Part shown: positions 23,467 through 31,278 of the stretch, piece by piece
Layout: each line of letters starts with the position of its first letter
Position numbering within the stretch: the stretch's first letter is position 1
From: Deltaproteobacteria bacterium
GTDB lineage: Bacteria; Desulfobacterota; RBG-13-43-22
Direction: 5' to 3'
NCBI GenBank assembly: GCA_016219225.1
Contig: JACRBX010000309.1
Span: 1-32,645, forward strand
Length of the DNA: 32,645 nt
Program-made: the position numbers and the translations under genes
Notes under the pieces: model-generated
Databases searched by the model: none
What the model saw: the letters and a program-made list of their open reading frames with translations, nothing else
What the model was told of the DNA's origin: nothing

Positions 23467-24975
23467 TTAATCCGTTACGTTTTCTTTTATGACTTCTATA
23501 TTCCGTTTGAACAGGGGAACGCAATAACTGGCCAGGACGGCGATGGCGATAAACATGAGCACACCGGACAGCGGCCGCGTAAAAAAAATCAGGAAGCTTC
23601 CTTCGGAAAGGACGAGACTCTGGCGAAAGGAATCTTCCACGATCGGCGAGAGGACGAGTCCCATTACGAACGGCGCCGGTTCATAACCGTAATGGTTCAT
23701 CAGGTAGCCGATCAGACCGAAGAGGGCCATGATCCAGATCTCGACCACGTTGCCGTTGATGCTGTATACGCCGATGAGACAGAACAAGAGGATCAAAGGC
23801 ATGAGCAGCCGGTAGGGGATTCTCAGAATCTGCACCCAGAGGCCGATCAGAGGCATGTTTAGGATGACGAGCATTACGTTTCCCAGATACATGCTGGTGA
23901 TGACGCCCCAGAACATATCGGGACGGTTGGCCACGAGCAGCGGACCCGGTTCGACTCCGTAAATCATCAGCGCCCCCAACAGGACGGCGGTCACCACGTT
24001 GGAAGGAATACCCAAGGACAGAAGCGGAATGAACGAGGCCTGAGACGAGGCGTTGTTGGCCGTCTCCGGACCGGCCACCCCTTCAATGATCCCTGTACCG
24101 AATTTTTCGGGATGCTTGGAGATTTTTTTCTCCACCGCATAAGAGACGAAGGGAGAAATGATCGCCCCGCTTCCCGGGATAAGACCCAGGATAAACCCGA
24201 TCACGGTCCCCCGCAGGATCGCCCAGCGGCTGTCGATCCAATCTTTGACCGTCGGCCAGATTTTTCCGATTTTGGTGTCCCCGACGTTCAAGTTGATGAG
24301 TTTCTCCACGTTGAGCAGGATCTCACCTATCCCGAAAAGGCCCATGATCACCGGGATCAGGCCGACACCGTCGGCGAGCGTCTGAATGCCGAAGGTAAAT
24401 CTCGGCAGCCCGGTCCCCAGATCCATGCCCACCGTGCCCACCAGCATGCCGAGCATGGCCGTGACGAAACCTTTTAGCGTCGACTTCGCCGCCAGTGAGG
24501 TCACGACCGTCAGGGCCAGAAAACACAAGGCGAAGTATTCCGGGGGGCCGAATTTCAAGGCAAAGGAAGCGATCGGCGCCGCCAGAAGCATGACCCCGAT
24601 CAGACTGAGTGTGCCACCGATGAAGGAGCCGATGGCAGAGATGCCGAGGGCGGGACCGGCCCGCCCCTTCTGCGCCATCTTGTACCCGTCGAGGCAGGTA
24701 ACAACGGTGGTCGCCTCACCGGGGACATTGACGAGGATGGACGTGATGGAGCCGCCGTACTGCGCGCCGTAATAAATCCCGGCGAGCATGATGACGGCCG
24801 TCACGGGGGACATTTTCAGCGTGATGGGCAGGAGCATGGACATGGTGGCCACCGGTCCCAGTCCCGGCAGGACGCCGACGAGGGTTCCCATGACGGCGCC
24901 GGCAAAGCAGGCCAGGACATTGACCGGAATCAGGGCAACCTGGAACCCGTAGAGAATATGAGAGAAAATATCCAT
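23467..24975 (-). CDS. tctA: Tripartite tricarboxylate transporter large membrane subunit TctA
   Basis: This 502-residue integral membrane protein is the channel-forming subunit of a TctABC carboxylate importer. Family hallmarks are [19 protein letters not shown] near 34-52, [22 protein letters not shown] near 66-87, and a second conserved repeat with [20 protein letters not shown] near 263. About 11-12 hydrophobic helices are visible. TAAGGAGG precedes the ATG. TctB lies just upstream (9 bases) and the amidohydrolase just downstream, so it is central in the IclR operon. The substrate is probably a carboxylate but is not shown by sequence. Confidence 0.95.
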   Translation of the reverse strand: MDIFSHILYGFQVALIPVNVLACFAGAVMGTLVGVLPGLGPVATMSMLLPITLKMSPVTAVIMLAGIYYGAQYGGSITSILVNVPGEATTVVTCLDGYKMAQKGRAGPALGISAIGSFIGGTLSLIGVMLLAAPIASFALKFGPPEYFALCFLALTVVTSLAAKSTLKGFVTAMLGMLVGTVGMDLGTGLPRFTFGIQTLADGVGLIPVIMGLFGIGEILLNVEKLINLNVGDTKIGKIWPTVKDWIDSRWAILRGTVIGFILGLIPGSGAIISPFVSYAVEKKISKHPEKFGTGIIEGVAGPETANNASSQASFIPLLSLGIPSNVVTAVLLGALMIYGVEPGPLLVANRPDMFWGVITSMYLGNVMLVILNMPLIGLWVQILRIPYRLLMPLILLFCLIGVYSINGNVVEIWIMALFGLIGYLMNHYGYEPAPFVMGLVLSPIVEDSFRQSLVLSEGSFLIFFTRPLSGVLMFIAIAVLASYCVPLFKRNIEVIKENVTD

Positions 24976-24984
24976 ACCGCCTCC

Positions 24985-25440
24985 TTAGATCCCGAGGGGG
25001 GTTTTCGGTAGTTGAACGCCCAAAAGCCAGGAAAAGAGGATGTAGCTGACCACCGCCACGACAAAGGCCCTTACCAACGAAATGCCATTTTTGGAACCAG
25101 CCACCTTAAAAAGAAAGGTGAAGACGATGAGGCTGGTAAAAATATAACCGATTTTTTCCAGCAGGAACCCGTAGGCTACCAGGGCCGCGAGGATACAGAC
25201 AACTTTAATCGCCCCACCCGTAGTCCCCGGCTCTGCGTCGACGCCCTTTGTTCTTTTCCAAAGCTGTCCGGCCAGGATGATGAGCGAAAAGACCCCGGTG
25301 GTCGCTCCGAGGACCAAGGGGAAGAAGCCGGGTCCGGGGCTTCCGATCTGACCGGGCCCCAGCTTCCAGGCGCCGACGCAGGCCAGGAAGGAAATCAGCG
25401 CAATAACGAGAGCGCTGAGGTATTCCGCTTTCATGTCCAT
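24985..25440 (-). CDS. tctB: Tripartite tricarboxylate transporter small membrane subunit TctB
   Basis: This 151-residue protein has four predicted membrane helices (about 8-26, 41-60, 80-98, 119-145) and the PGPGFFPLVLG motif between helices 1 and 2 that is typical of TctB. It partners TctA in the sodium- or proton-driven uptake complex. Two in-frame ATGs exist. The second, at 25434, has AAAGGGAC at better spacing and may be the true start, giving 149 residues. It follows tctC by 13 bases. Confidence 0.92.
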   Translation of the reverse strand: MDMKAEYLSALVIALISFLACVGAWKLGPGQIGSPGPGFFPLVLGATTGVFSLIILAGQLWKRTKGVDAEPGTTGGAIKVVCILAALVAYGFLLEKIGYIFTSLIVFTFLFKVAGSKNGISLVRAFVVAVVSYILFSWLLGVQLPKTPLGI

Positions 25441-25453
25441 GTCCCTTTAATTT

Positions 25454-26431
25454 TTACCGTTTCAGGTTGAGTTCGCGTACCAGCTTACCGAGTTTCTCAG
25501 TGGCGGACACCAGGTCCCGCTCCAGTTGTTCCGGCTCGACAATCTCCACGTTCATATTCATCTGTGACAGGGCGCGGGCACAGCTTTCGCTTTTGGCGGA
25601 CTTCCTGAAGGCTTCGGTCAACTGGGCCCGGATGGATGCGGGTATCCCCTTGGGACCGAAAATGCCAATGGGAAGATTGAAGACTTCGATAGGCGCTTTG
25701 GGGAATCGCTCCTTGAACCGGGTCACGGTTTGCGGATTCGCATCCTTGGGCTCTCCCGAAACCTGCAGAAGGGTCCGGAGCTTCCCGGCCTTGACCTGGG
25801 CGCAGTGCGTTCCTGCGGCAACGTACATCTGGATGTGGCCGCCCAGAATAGCGGCCATTCCCGGGGCGTCACCCTTGAAATGAACGGGAATGAGCTTGAG
25901 ATCCAATTCCTTGGAGAGCCATTCCATGAGTACATGCATGGTGCTCAAGGGGCCATAGGTTCCGTACTTGAATCCGGGGTGGGCCTTGACATACTTGACC
26001 CAGTCATCGAAAGTTTTCCAGGGGGCGTCGGTGGGGACAACCAGGGCATAGTTGAACGCCGTGTAACCCAGAATGACGGTAAAATCTTTCGGCCCCCATT
26101 TCAGACCTTCCGTGAACATGGAGTAGGCGAGAGTGGAGGTTCCGGCATTAATGAGGGTATAGCCGTCCGGTTCGGAATGGACCACGAAATCGGCGGCTAC
26201 GGTTCCGCCCGCTCCCGGCTTGTACTGGACGACGACGGGCTGTTTCAAAGAGGTTTGGGCGCCTGGCGCCACTGCGTTGGCCGTATTGCCGGCAACGCCC
26301 CCGGGCGGGAATCCGACATAGAGGTTGATGGGCTTGCTGGGGTAGTCCTGAGCGGCAAAGAGGGGGACACCCACAGCCAAGACTACAGTAAAAAGAACGA
26401 CACGGACCGCGACCTTCCATTTTCTTTCCAT
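25454..26431 (-). CDS. tctC: Tripartite tricarboxylate transporter periplasmic binding protein TctC (Bug family)
   Basis: This exported solute-binding protein has about 325 residues from the ATG at 26431, which is preceded by AAGGAGGT; an upstream extension to 26479 lacks such support. The signal peptide has a basic start (MERKWKVAVR), a hydrophobic core and cleavage near LFAAQD. The mature part begins with YPSKPINLYVGFPPGG, the Bug-family opening, and has YKPGAGGTVAADFV and the later QMYVAAGTHCAQVKAGKLR segment. It delivers an organic acid to TctAB. It is the first structural gene after iclR. Confidence 0.94.
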   Translation of the reverse strand: MERKWKVAVRVVLFTVVLAVGVPLFAAQDYPSKPINLYVGFPPGGVAGNTANAVAPGAQTSLKQPVVVQYKPGAGGTVAADFVVHSEPDGYTLINAGTSTLAYSMFTEGLKWGPKDFTVILGYTAFNYALVVPTDAPWKTFDDWVKYVKAHPGFKYGTYGPLSTMHVLMEWLSKELDLKLIPVHFKGDAPGMAAILGGHIQMYVAAGTHCAQVKAGKLRTLLQVSGEPKDANPQTVTRFKERFPKAPIEVFNLPIGIFGPKGIPASIRAQLTEAFRKSAKSESCARALSQMNMNVEIVEPEQLERDLVSATEKLGKLVRELNLKR

Positions 26432-26500
26432 TGTTACCTCCTTCTGTTTTTGCGGGCAACCCACCCCGGTCCTCCGCAACGGTTTTTTCTTAAAAGCGTT

Positions 26501-27280
26501 TCAGGGGGTCGAAGCCAAAGAGGCCTTCTTCGAAATATCCTTGAGAACTTCCACCAGATTCTGCTCAAAGCCTGCTTCTTTTTCCTTCTGGAACGGAAAA
26601 GAAAATCCGATGGCGCCTTCGACCGCACCATTGCGGAAGACAGGCGCCGCCACCGCATTTCTCCCCAAAAACAATTCCTGCCGGTTGATGGCAAAGCCTT
26701 GCTTCCTGATCACCTCCAGGGATGCGGTCAGTCTGGCTGGATTGGTTTCGGTGTAGGGCGTGTGGGCGACCAAATCGCTGTCCCGGATGATTCTTTCCGC
26801 CTCAACGGAATCCATGAAAGCGAGGATAACCTTTCCCAAAGCGGTGCAACAGGCCGGCAGGCGGGAACCTACGGGAATATCCAGGTCGACGATGACATTG
26901 ATCTGAATCCGTTCCACATAGACAATTTCCGTTCCATCCAGAATCGCGCATTGGGCCCCGACGTTCAGCCGCCGGGACGCCTCCAGCAGGTGCGAAGAGA
27001 CCCGGGCTCTCAAATCCATATCACGCAGGAGGGAAAACCCCAGGGAGAGCACTTTGGGCGCGATCCGGAATTGCCTGGTGACCGGATCCCTGATGACATA
27101 TCCCAGGGATACGAGCGTCATCGCGTAGCGCGTTGCCGTCGCCGGCGAAATTCCGGTCAGCGAGGCCAATTCGACCAGGCCGAGCGGTCCCTTGTTTTTG
27201 GCGAGGGCCTCGAGAACCATGATGCCCCTCTCCAGGGAAGCAATAAAATAAGAATCTTCTTTTGGAGTGTTATCTTTCAT
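26501..27280 (-). CDS. IclR-family transcriptional regulator
   Basis: This 259-residue regulator has an N-terminal winged helix at about 12-75 (SLERGIMVLEALAK, LVELASLTGISPATATRYAMTL). A C-terminal IclR effector domain of GAF-like fold follows, with GTEIVYVER, PACCTALGKVILAF and the FLGRNAVAAPVF strand. It is the first gene of the catabolic operon and is followed by tctC. Two palindromic sites and a strong promoter lie directly upstream, so it very likely controls its own transcription and that of the whole gene set. The predicted promoter and site arrangement favour repression relieved by a ligand. No good ribosome binding site is visible; operator sequence occupies that place. Confidence 0.92.
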   Translation of the reverse strand: MKDNTPKEDSYFIASLERGIMVLEALAKNKGPLGLVELASLTGISPATATRYAMTLVSLGYVIRDPVTRQFRIAPKVLSLGFSLLRDMDLRARVSSHLLEASRRLNVGAQCAILDGTEIVYVERIQINVIVDLDIPVGSRLPACCTALGKVILAFMDSVEAERIIRDSDLVAHTPYTETNPARLTASLEVIRKQGFAINRQELFLGRNAVAAPVFRNGAVEGAIGFSFPFQKEKEAGFEQNLVEVLKDISKKASLASTP

Positions 27281-27283
27281 TCT

Positions 27284-27302
27284 ATTTTCACCAAGTGAAA
27301 AT
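27284..27302. promoter_or_regulatory. Operator 1 for the IclR regulator (predicted)
   Basis: ATTTTCAC-CAA-GTGAAAAT is a perfect 8+3+8 palindrome that ends four bases upstream of the iclR start codon. It lies downstream of the predicted transcription start, over the place where a ribosome binding site would be. Confidence 0.7.
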
Positions 27303-27303
27303 T

Positions 27304-27322
27304 ATTTTCACTATGCAAAAAT
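27304..27322. promoter_or_regulatory. Operator 2 for the IclR regulator (predicted)
   Basis: ATTTTCAC-TAT-GCAAAAAT repeats operator 1 with two mismatches in the right arm. It is centred exactly 20 bases away, i.e. on the same DNA face, and touches the predicted -10 element. Tandem sites suit tetrameric IclR proteins. Confidence 0.6.
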
Positions 27323-27347
27323 TATATCAAAAAAAAATGATTGTCAA
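27321..27347 (-). promoter_or_regulatory. Sigma70-type promoter of the iclR-tct catabolic operon
   Basis: On the - strand, consensus TTGACA (27347-27342) and consensus TATAAT (27326-27321) are both perfect, with a short 15-base spacer rich in T. The -10 abuts operator 2 and the start would lie near 27314, inside it. A perfect hexamer pair with a short spacer may need activation or may be tolerated because of the A/T tract. Confidence 0.7.
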
Positions 27348-27485
27348 GAAATTTTTTTGCGTATAGCCAAAAATATTTGAAATTTGGAACCTCCTGTAAA
27401 CCATTTTCATGATTCGTGGTACTCTACGGGGACATGGGGGTTGATAAGTTCTCCTTCCTCCCTTTCAGTGGGGAGTTCATTTTCA

Positions 27486-27511
27486 CACTATAGTCTGTAG
27501 ACTTATGGTCT
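27486..27511 (+). promoter_or_regulatory. C-box, operator for the restriction-modification controller protein
   Basis: The sequence cACTATAGTC-TGTA-GACTTATGGTC has two GACT...AGTC-like half operators around a TGTA centre, the known layout of C-protein binding sites in type II systems. It lies 22 bases upstream of the controller start codon and contains the predicted -35 element. Confidence 0.75.
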
Positions 27512-27526
27512 TCAATTTCTGATAAT
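27498..27526 (+). promoter_or_regulatory. Promoter of the controller/endonuclease genes, probably giving a leaderless mRNA
   Basis: TAGACT (27498-27503) inside the C-box and GATAAT (27521-27526, within TGATAAT) are 17 bases apart. The start of transcription would fall at or next to the A of the ATG at 27533. No ribosome binding site is present, which agrees with leaderless translation, known for several C-protein genes. Confidence 0.6.
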
Positions 27527-27532
27527 CCCGAA

Positions 27533-27832
27533 ATGGAAAAAAATCTATCTAAAACTTTTAATCATGGTTCCATTGAAGAATTGTTCGGTAACATATTAAA
27601 ACAACTAAGAAATGATAAAAATTTATCACAAGAGTCGCTTGGGTTTGAGAGCGGCTACCACCGAACTTATATAAGCTTGCTTGAGCGCGGCAAGAAGAGC
27701 CCTTCATTAAAAACCATTTTTCAATTAGCAAAAGCTCTGGGCATAAAACCATCAGAAATCATGGACCGGCTCCAGGCGTTGTATCCTGATTATTCCAAGA
27801 AGAAGCATCCCAGGGGTAGGGTGAAAAAATGA
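27533..27832 (+). CDS. Controller (C) protein of the restriction-modification system, XRE-type HTH
   Basis: This small DNA-binding regulator has 99 residues, with one helix-turn-helix at about 18-75. The fold segments are LKQLRNDKNLSQESLGFES, then YHRTYISLLERGKKSPSLKTIFQLAKALGI, close to known C proteins (HRTYIS.LERG..SPSL). It has a basic C-terminal tail. A C-box and overlapping promoter lie directly upstream. The last four bases overlap the start of the endonuclease gene (ATGA), so both are made from one message. It should activate its own promoter at low level and repress at high level, delaying endonuclease expression until DNA is methylated. Base composition here is AT-richer than in the neighbouring operon. 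Confidence 0.88.
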   Translation: MEKNLSKTFNHGSIEELFGNILKQLRNDKNLSQESLGFESGYHRTYISLLERGKKSPSLKTIFQLAKALGIKPSEIMDRLQALYPDYSKKKHPRGRVKK

Positions 27833-28440
27833 AAATTGTTGAGACTCACGATATTTTTTCCGTGGGTCTATTCTCAAAATCAGAGGCATGGGATATCGCG
27901 TGTAAGCAGGTAAAAGATGCGATCCACGCCACTGATTGGCCACATGGATCGGGAAAGTTCACAATTTATCCTCAGAGTGGGAAAAAACGAGGAGAGGGGA
28001 ATGGCGTCGTTCCTATTAAAAAACCTTGTATCGAAAATCTCAAAAAATCAGGATGGCTAACGGAAAAGCTACCTCCCCTTGATAAGGGTGTTATTCACCC
28101 CGGTGATTTGGATGCACTTTTCATGTGTGACGCTGGATACATAGGATTTGAATGGGAAACAGGGAATATTTCTTCCAGTCATCGGGCGATCAATAAATTA
28201 CTTCTTACTATGCAGGTAGGAGGTCTTGTAGGCGGATTTCTCATTGTTCCCGGCAATAATCTGAAAACCTTTTTGACTGATCGCATAGGGAATATTGGAG
28301 AACTGAGGCCATACCTGCCCCTCTGGAGTTCAATCCCCATCAGAGAGGGTGTTTTGCGTATTGAGGTGGTAGAGTTTGACGCGGTAAGTTTGGATGTGCC
28401 CAAGATCCCGAAAGGCACGGACGGGAGAGCCCTGCAATAA
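27829..28440 (+). CDS. Type II restriction endonuclease, BamHI-like
   Basis: This 203-residue protein resembles the BamHI family of homodimeric type II endonucleases. The active-site region reads GDLDALF followed by GFEWETGN. D95 (or D93) and E108-x-E110 give a D...ExE arrangement, as in BamHI (D94, E111, E113), rather than the usual ExK. E69 in CIENLKKSGW could match the fourth acidic residue of BamHI. Other family-like segments are ATDWPHGSGKFTI, a NISSSHRAINKLLL helix, LTDRIGNIGELRPYLPLW, and a C-terminal DVPKIPKGTDGRA. Its product and specificity (GGATCC or a relative) are inferred, not shown. It is co-translated with the controller protein and ends 3 bases from the convergent methyltransferase stop. 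Confidence 0.82.
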   Translation: MKIVETHDIFSVGLFSKSEAWDIACKQVKDAIHATDWPHGSGKFTIYPQSGKKRGEGNGVVPIKKPCIENLKKSGWLTEKLPPLDKGVIHPGDLDALFMCDAGYIGFEWETGNISSSHRAINKLLLTMQVGGLVGGFLIVPGNNLKTFLTDRIGNIGELRPYLPLWSSIPIREGVLRIEVVEFDAVSLDVPKIPKGTDGRALQ

Positions 28441-28443
28441 TAG

Positions 28444-29811
28444 TTAACTCTTTTGAAGTATAATAATATTCTCTTTTCGCATAGTGTTTGAGATTCCCAT
28501 GATGGAGCGGCTCATCATTTTTATGAGGACAAAATTTAACTTTGAGCCCATTTCGATGAGGATCTCATGAAGCCCCGGCACTTCTTCTGGTGGCATTTTT
28601 AATGCCTTACTAAGCTGATTATCATTTGTCCCAATAATAATTGTACAAAACTTTCCGGAACGCAAAATACGTGAGCATTCCGAGAGTACCTTCTCCATGT
28701 CCTTTTTATAGAGCTCGAATTTCTCGGATAAATTTCTACCCCGGAGTCCTATCATTTTATCTCGAAGACTTTCGATTTCCACACCTAAAAAATTCAAATG
28801 AATGGCATCATTGTCGATGTAGTCAATGGCAAAGCTATAAGGCGGTGAAAAAATAATGCCATCAATGGATGAATCCTCAATGGGAATATCCCTTGCATCA
28901 GCTTCGATCACTCTGGAGGGGGCGAGATCTGCTTCAGTACCTGCCAAGACATTTTGGATTTTATTCGCAACGAAGATATATCTCTCGAGAATTGCCTTGA
29001 ACTGTTCGAGAGGATTCTTTCTTTGGCTTCTTTCTGAGTATCCGGCACTGTCTAAAAACGCTAAAAGAAGAAAATTATAAGTATCGGAGGTTTCTTTTTG
29101 TTGTTTCGTTAGTCCACTCCGGTTTTGGTTTGCAAGGTATTCCGCCGCCTGATCCATAACAGATACTGTATCACCGGATATTTTGTTATTGGGAGTTTTT
29201 GTCCCAATGTTTGGTTTCCCAATTTTATTCTTAAAATACTCAAAGACTTCCCGGTAATTATTTAAAGCCTTGTGTGCCCGGGTTAAGGACATGGTGATGG
29301 TGTCAATTTTTATCTGAGTCATTAATCTGCAAAAAGGGCTCGCGTCAATACCTATTGAATGTATCCCCATCAATGACGCTTCAACCAGCACAGTTCCAGA
29401 GCCCATCATAGGATCAAATACTGTATGGCCAGGTTTGATACCCATTATGTTAATAAGCCCCTTTACCATCTGAGGGTGAAATTTTCCTCGATAGGGGAAA
29501 AGGCCATGGGTTGCATAGCCCGTTCTGAAAATATTTTTTTCAAAGAAAGACTTTAGTCTGGAAGAGGAATGAGAAGGCAATCTTAAGGACTCACCAGTAC
29601 ACATCCTGAAATGTCTGGTATATGTATCACTTATACGAGCAAAATAGGCCCCGTTCTTGAGCAACTCCTCGACGGATAAAATCTGTTTTTCATAAAAGGC
29701 AAGTTCCAATTCATATAATTCATTAAGGTTCGGGACTAATTGATATTCAGGCGGGAAGAGGTTTTCGTTTAGGCTCCGGGAGAGAATATCAGCGATGTTT
29801 TGGTGTTTCAC
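28444..29811 (-). CDS. DNA methyltransferase with SPPY motif (N4-cytosine or N6-adenine type)
   Basis: This 455-residue amino-methyltransferase has an N-terminal extension of about 100 residues. YRGKFHPQ follows near 107-114, then the AdoMet-binding motif VFDPMMGSGT (131-140) with GIDAS after it. The catalytic motif FSPPYSF has SPPY at 322-325. Motif I precedes motif IV. SPPY is most often, though not only, seen in N4-cytosine enzymes, which would suit a BamHI-like partner. It is downstream of a second methyltransferase (14-base gap) and convergent with the endonuclease. It should protect host DNA from that endonuclease. Which of the two enzymes does so cannot be decided from sequence. Confidence 0.88.
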   Translation of the reverse strand: MKHQNIADILSRSLNENLFPPEYQLVPNLNELYELELAFYEKQILSVEELLKNGAYFARISDTYTRHFRMCTGESLRLPSHSSSRLKSFFEKNIFRTGYATHGLFPYRGKFHPQMVKGLINIMGIKPGHTVFDPMMGSGTVLVEASLMGIHSIGIDASPFCRLMTQIKIDTITMSLTRAHKALNNYREVFEYFKNKIGKPNIGTKTPNNKISGDTVSVMDQAAEYLANQNRSGLTKQQKETSDTYNFLLLAFLDSAGYSERSQRKNPLEQFKAILERYIFVANKIQNVLAGTEADLAPSRVIEADARDIPIEDSSIDGIIFSPPYSFAIDYIDNDAIHLNFLGVEIESLRDKMIGLRGRNLSEKFELYKKDMEKVLSECSRILRSGKFCTIIIGTNDNQLSKALKMPPEEVPGLHEILIEMGSKLNFVLIKMMSRSIMGISNTMRKENIIILQKS

Positions 29812-29825
29812 GTTCTGACCTCGGT

Positions 29826-30698
29826 TTATCTTTCTATATAATCCTCGGATTTGTGAGGGCTCAGGTCCTCTGTCTGCAGTCTCTCAATAATGACGTCACA
29901 GTTCTCAATCTCCATCCCAATCCAATGACGCTCCAGCCTTTCACACACATCATAGGTAGTACCGCTCCCACCAAAAGGGTCCAATACAATATCGCATACA
30001 TTCGTAGAAATTTGAACGACACGTTCAAGAAGTTTCGTGGATAATTGATTGGCTGATCTCTTGCGGCTTTTAAATTTCCAATGTCTAACCGGCGTGATGT
30101 CGTTCCAAACATCCGTTAGATTTACTCCTTTAGGATTCATCGCTCCCCTATGTCCGCCATAATCCTTAAGTTCTTTGCCACAATGCCTGCAGATTTCTAT
30201 TGGTGTTCGAATTTTTCTGAAAGTCTTTGGATTGCCTTTAGTGAAATAAAGCAGGCTATAATGAGAAGGGTAAAGCCTGCCCGGGATCGGCAATGTAAGT
30301 TTTATATTTACGGCAATCCAATGCCTAAACATCATTCCAATTTCGATCAGGTAATTACCCAAAATAATATTCCACCTCGGGAGGTTATAAACAAAAATCG
30401 CACCCCCGGGTCTAATAACGCGGAAACATTCATCCAACCAATTTTTGCACCAGCAAATATATTCATCGTCAGAACGATTATCGTTTACTTTGGCCCCATA
30501 TACTTTTGAAAGGTTAAAAGGGGGATCAGCAAATACAGTATCAATGGATTCACTTCGGATAAATGGGAGAAGTTTTTGGATATCTCCCCTATAAAGCACA
30601 CCCATTGTTGTTAAATATGCAATTTTATCCTCGATTCCTGGTTCAATTGCATTTCCCGGTATCCGGATTTTTTTATCGATTAAAGCTTGTTGAGTCAT
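29826..30698 (-). CDS. Beta-class DNA methyltransferase with DPPF motif
   Basis: This 290-residue methyltransferase has motif IV first (VFADPPFN, DPPF at 58-61) and the AdoMet motif last (VLDPFGGSGTT, about 238-248), the beta-class order. DPPF points to N6-adenine methylation, though N4-cytosine cannot be excluded. A small C-x2-C element (C170, C173 in ICRHCGKE) with nearby His may bind zinc in the target-recognition part. It starts the two-gene methyltransferase unit, with no clear ribosome binding site before the ATG, so a leaderless message is possible. Its presence next to a second methyltransferase suggests that two bases, or both strands of an asymmetric site, are protected. Confidence 0.88.
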   Translation of the reverse strand: MTQQALIDKKIRIPGNAIEPGIEDKIAYLTTMGVLYRGDIQKLLPFIRSESIDTVFADPPFNLSKVYGAKVNDNRSDDEYICWCKNWLDECFRVIRPGGAIFVYNLPRWNIILGNYLIEIGMMFRHWIAVNIKLTLPIPGRLYPSHYSLLYFTKGNPKTFRKIRTPIEICRHCGKELKDYGGHRGAMNPKGVNLTDVWNDITPVRHWKFKSRKRSANQLSTKLLERVVQISTNVCDIVLDPFGGSGTTYDVCERLERHWIGMEIENCDVIIERLQTEDLSPHKSEDYIER

Positions 30699-30802
30699 AT
30701 TAGGTTAAGATGTTGATAACATATGAGATAAATTGATTAATTTTTAATTACAATGGAGGGAATATAAGATAGACATCTTTGTGTGTCAATAACATATGTT
30801 GA

Positions 30803-30985
30803 GCAAATCAGGAAAGGTTCAAGTCGTCCGGACCTATCTTCTGGCTGAAACAGATGGATTATGCTGTAGTATTGGAGCGGCAGGGAAAGTCTCGGAGAGC
30901 AATATTCCTGCTCATTCCAGCCTTTCCTGTTGATATCCCTTCAAAACGGATTAATCTTGAGATTCGTTATAATTTGAAAAAATGA
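30803..30985 (+). pseudogene. Probable TonB C-terminal-like gene remnant
   Basis: An open stretch, preceded by an in-frame stop and without a good start (first ATG at 30854), encodes FKSSG...FLLIPAFPVDIPSKRINLEIRYNLKK. The order SSG, then a Pro-Phe-Pro segment, then a final INLEIRYNL strand is like the end of TonB-type energy transducers. The middle does not fit well. I read it as a decayed fragment; an unrelated small protein is possible. A hairpin follows directly after the stop. Confidence 0.3.
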
Positions 30986-31007
30986 GGCTCCCGCCGTAGC
31001 GGAGGCC
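30986..31007. terminator. Hairpin next to the TonB-like remnant
   Basis: GGCTCCCGC (30986-30994) pairs with GCGGAGGCC (30999-31007), with one mismatch and one G-U pair, around a CGTA loop. Reading leftwards it is followed by TCATTTTTTC, a terminator-like T run. Reading rightwards only a weak CTCCTTTTA follows. Confidence 0.4.
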
Positions 31008-31065
31008 CAACTCCTTTTACACGTGGTGAATGAGCTGTTAATAGTAGAACAAAGTATAATTGATT

Positions 31066-31188
31066 ATGCAAGAAAAAAAGCTTCCTGCCAGAAAAAATGG
31101 GTGGTATTGGCTGGTCAAGTTTGCCACTTTCCGAACATCATGGGCTGAAATCGTCCATGAGGGTACTTTCACCCTTCGTGGATCTTAA
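31066..31188 (+). pseudogene. EVE-domain protein, N-terminal fragment
   Basis: A 40-codon reading frame encodes NGWYWLVKFATFRTSWAEIV followed by a FTLRG segment and a stop. The WLVK..PF..SW..I pattern and the following TLRG are the opening of EVE (PUA-like) domains, which normally continue with VRS.QARNNL and about 100 more residues. The domain is cut off here. EVE proteins read modified bases and are often found near restriction systems, as here. A short independent gene cannot be fully excluded, but truncation is the simpler reading. Confidence 0.55.
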
Positions 31189-31278
31189 ATAATGACAATT
31201 AGTTGTTTTTATTATTAAGATTGCTTATAATCCTTAATACATAACTTCGGATACCATGCCCACTTATTAACAAAAAGA

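Noticed and set aside
25730-27298. Long open frame on the + strand (about 522 codons) opposite tctC and iclR
   Set aside because: It spans two recognisable genes and their intergenic gap on the other strand and shows no family motif, so it is a chance antisense frame.
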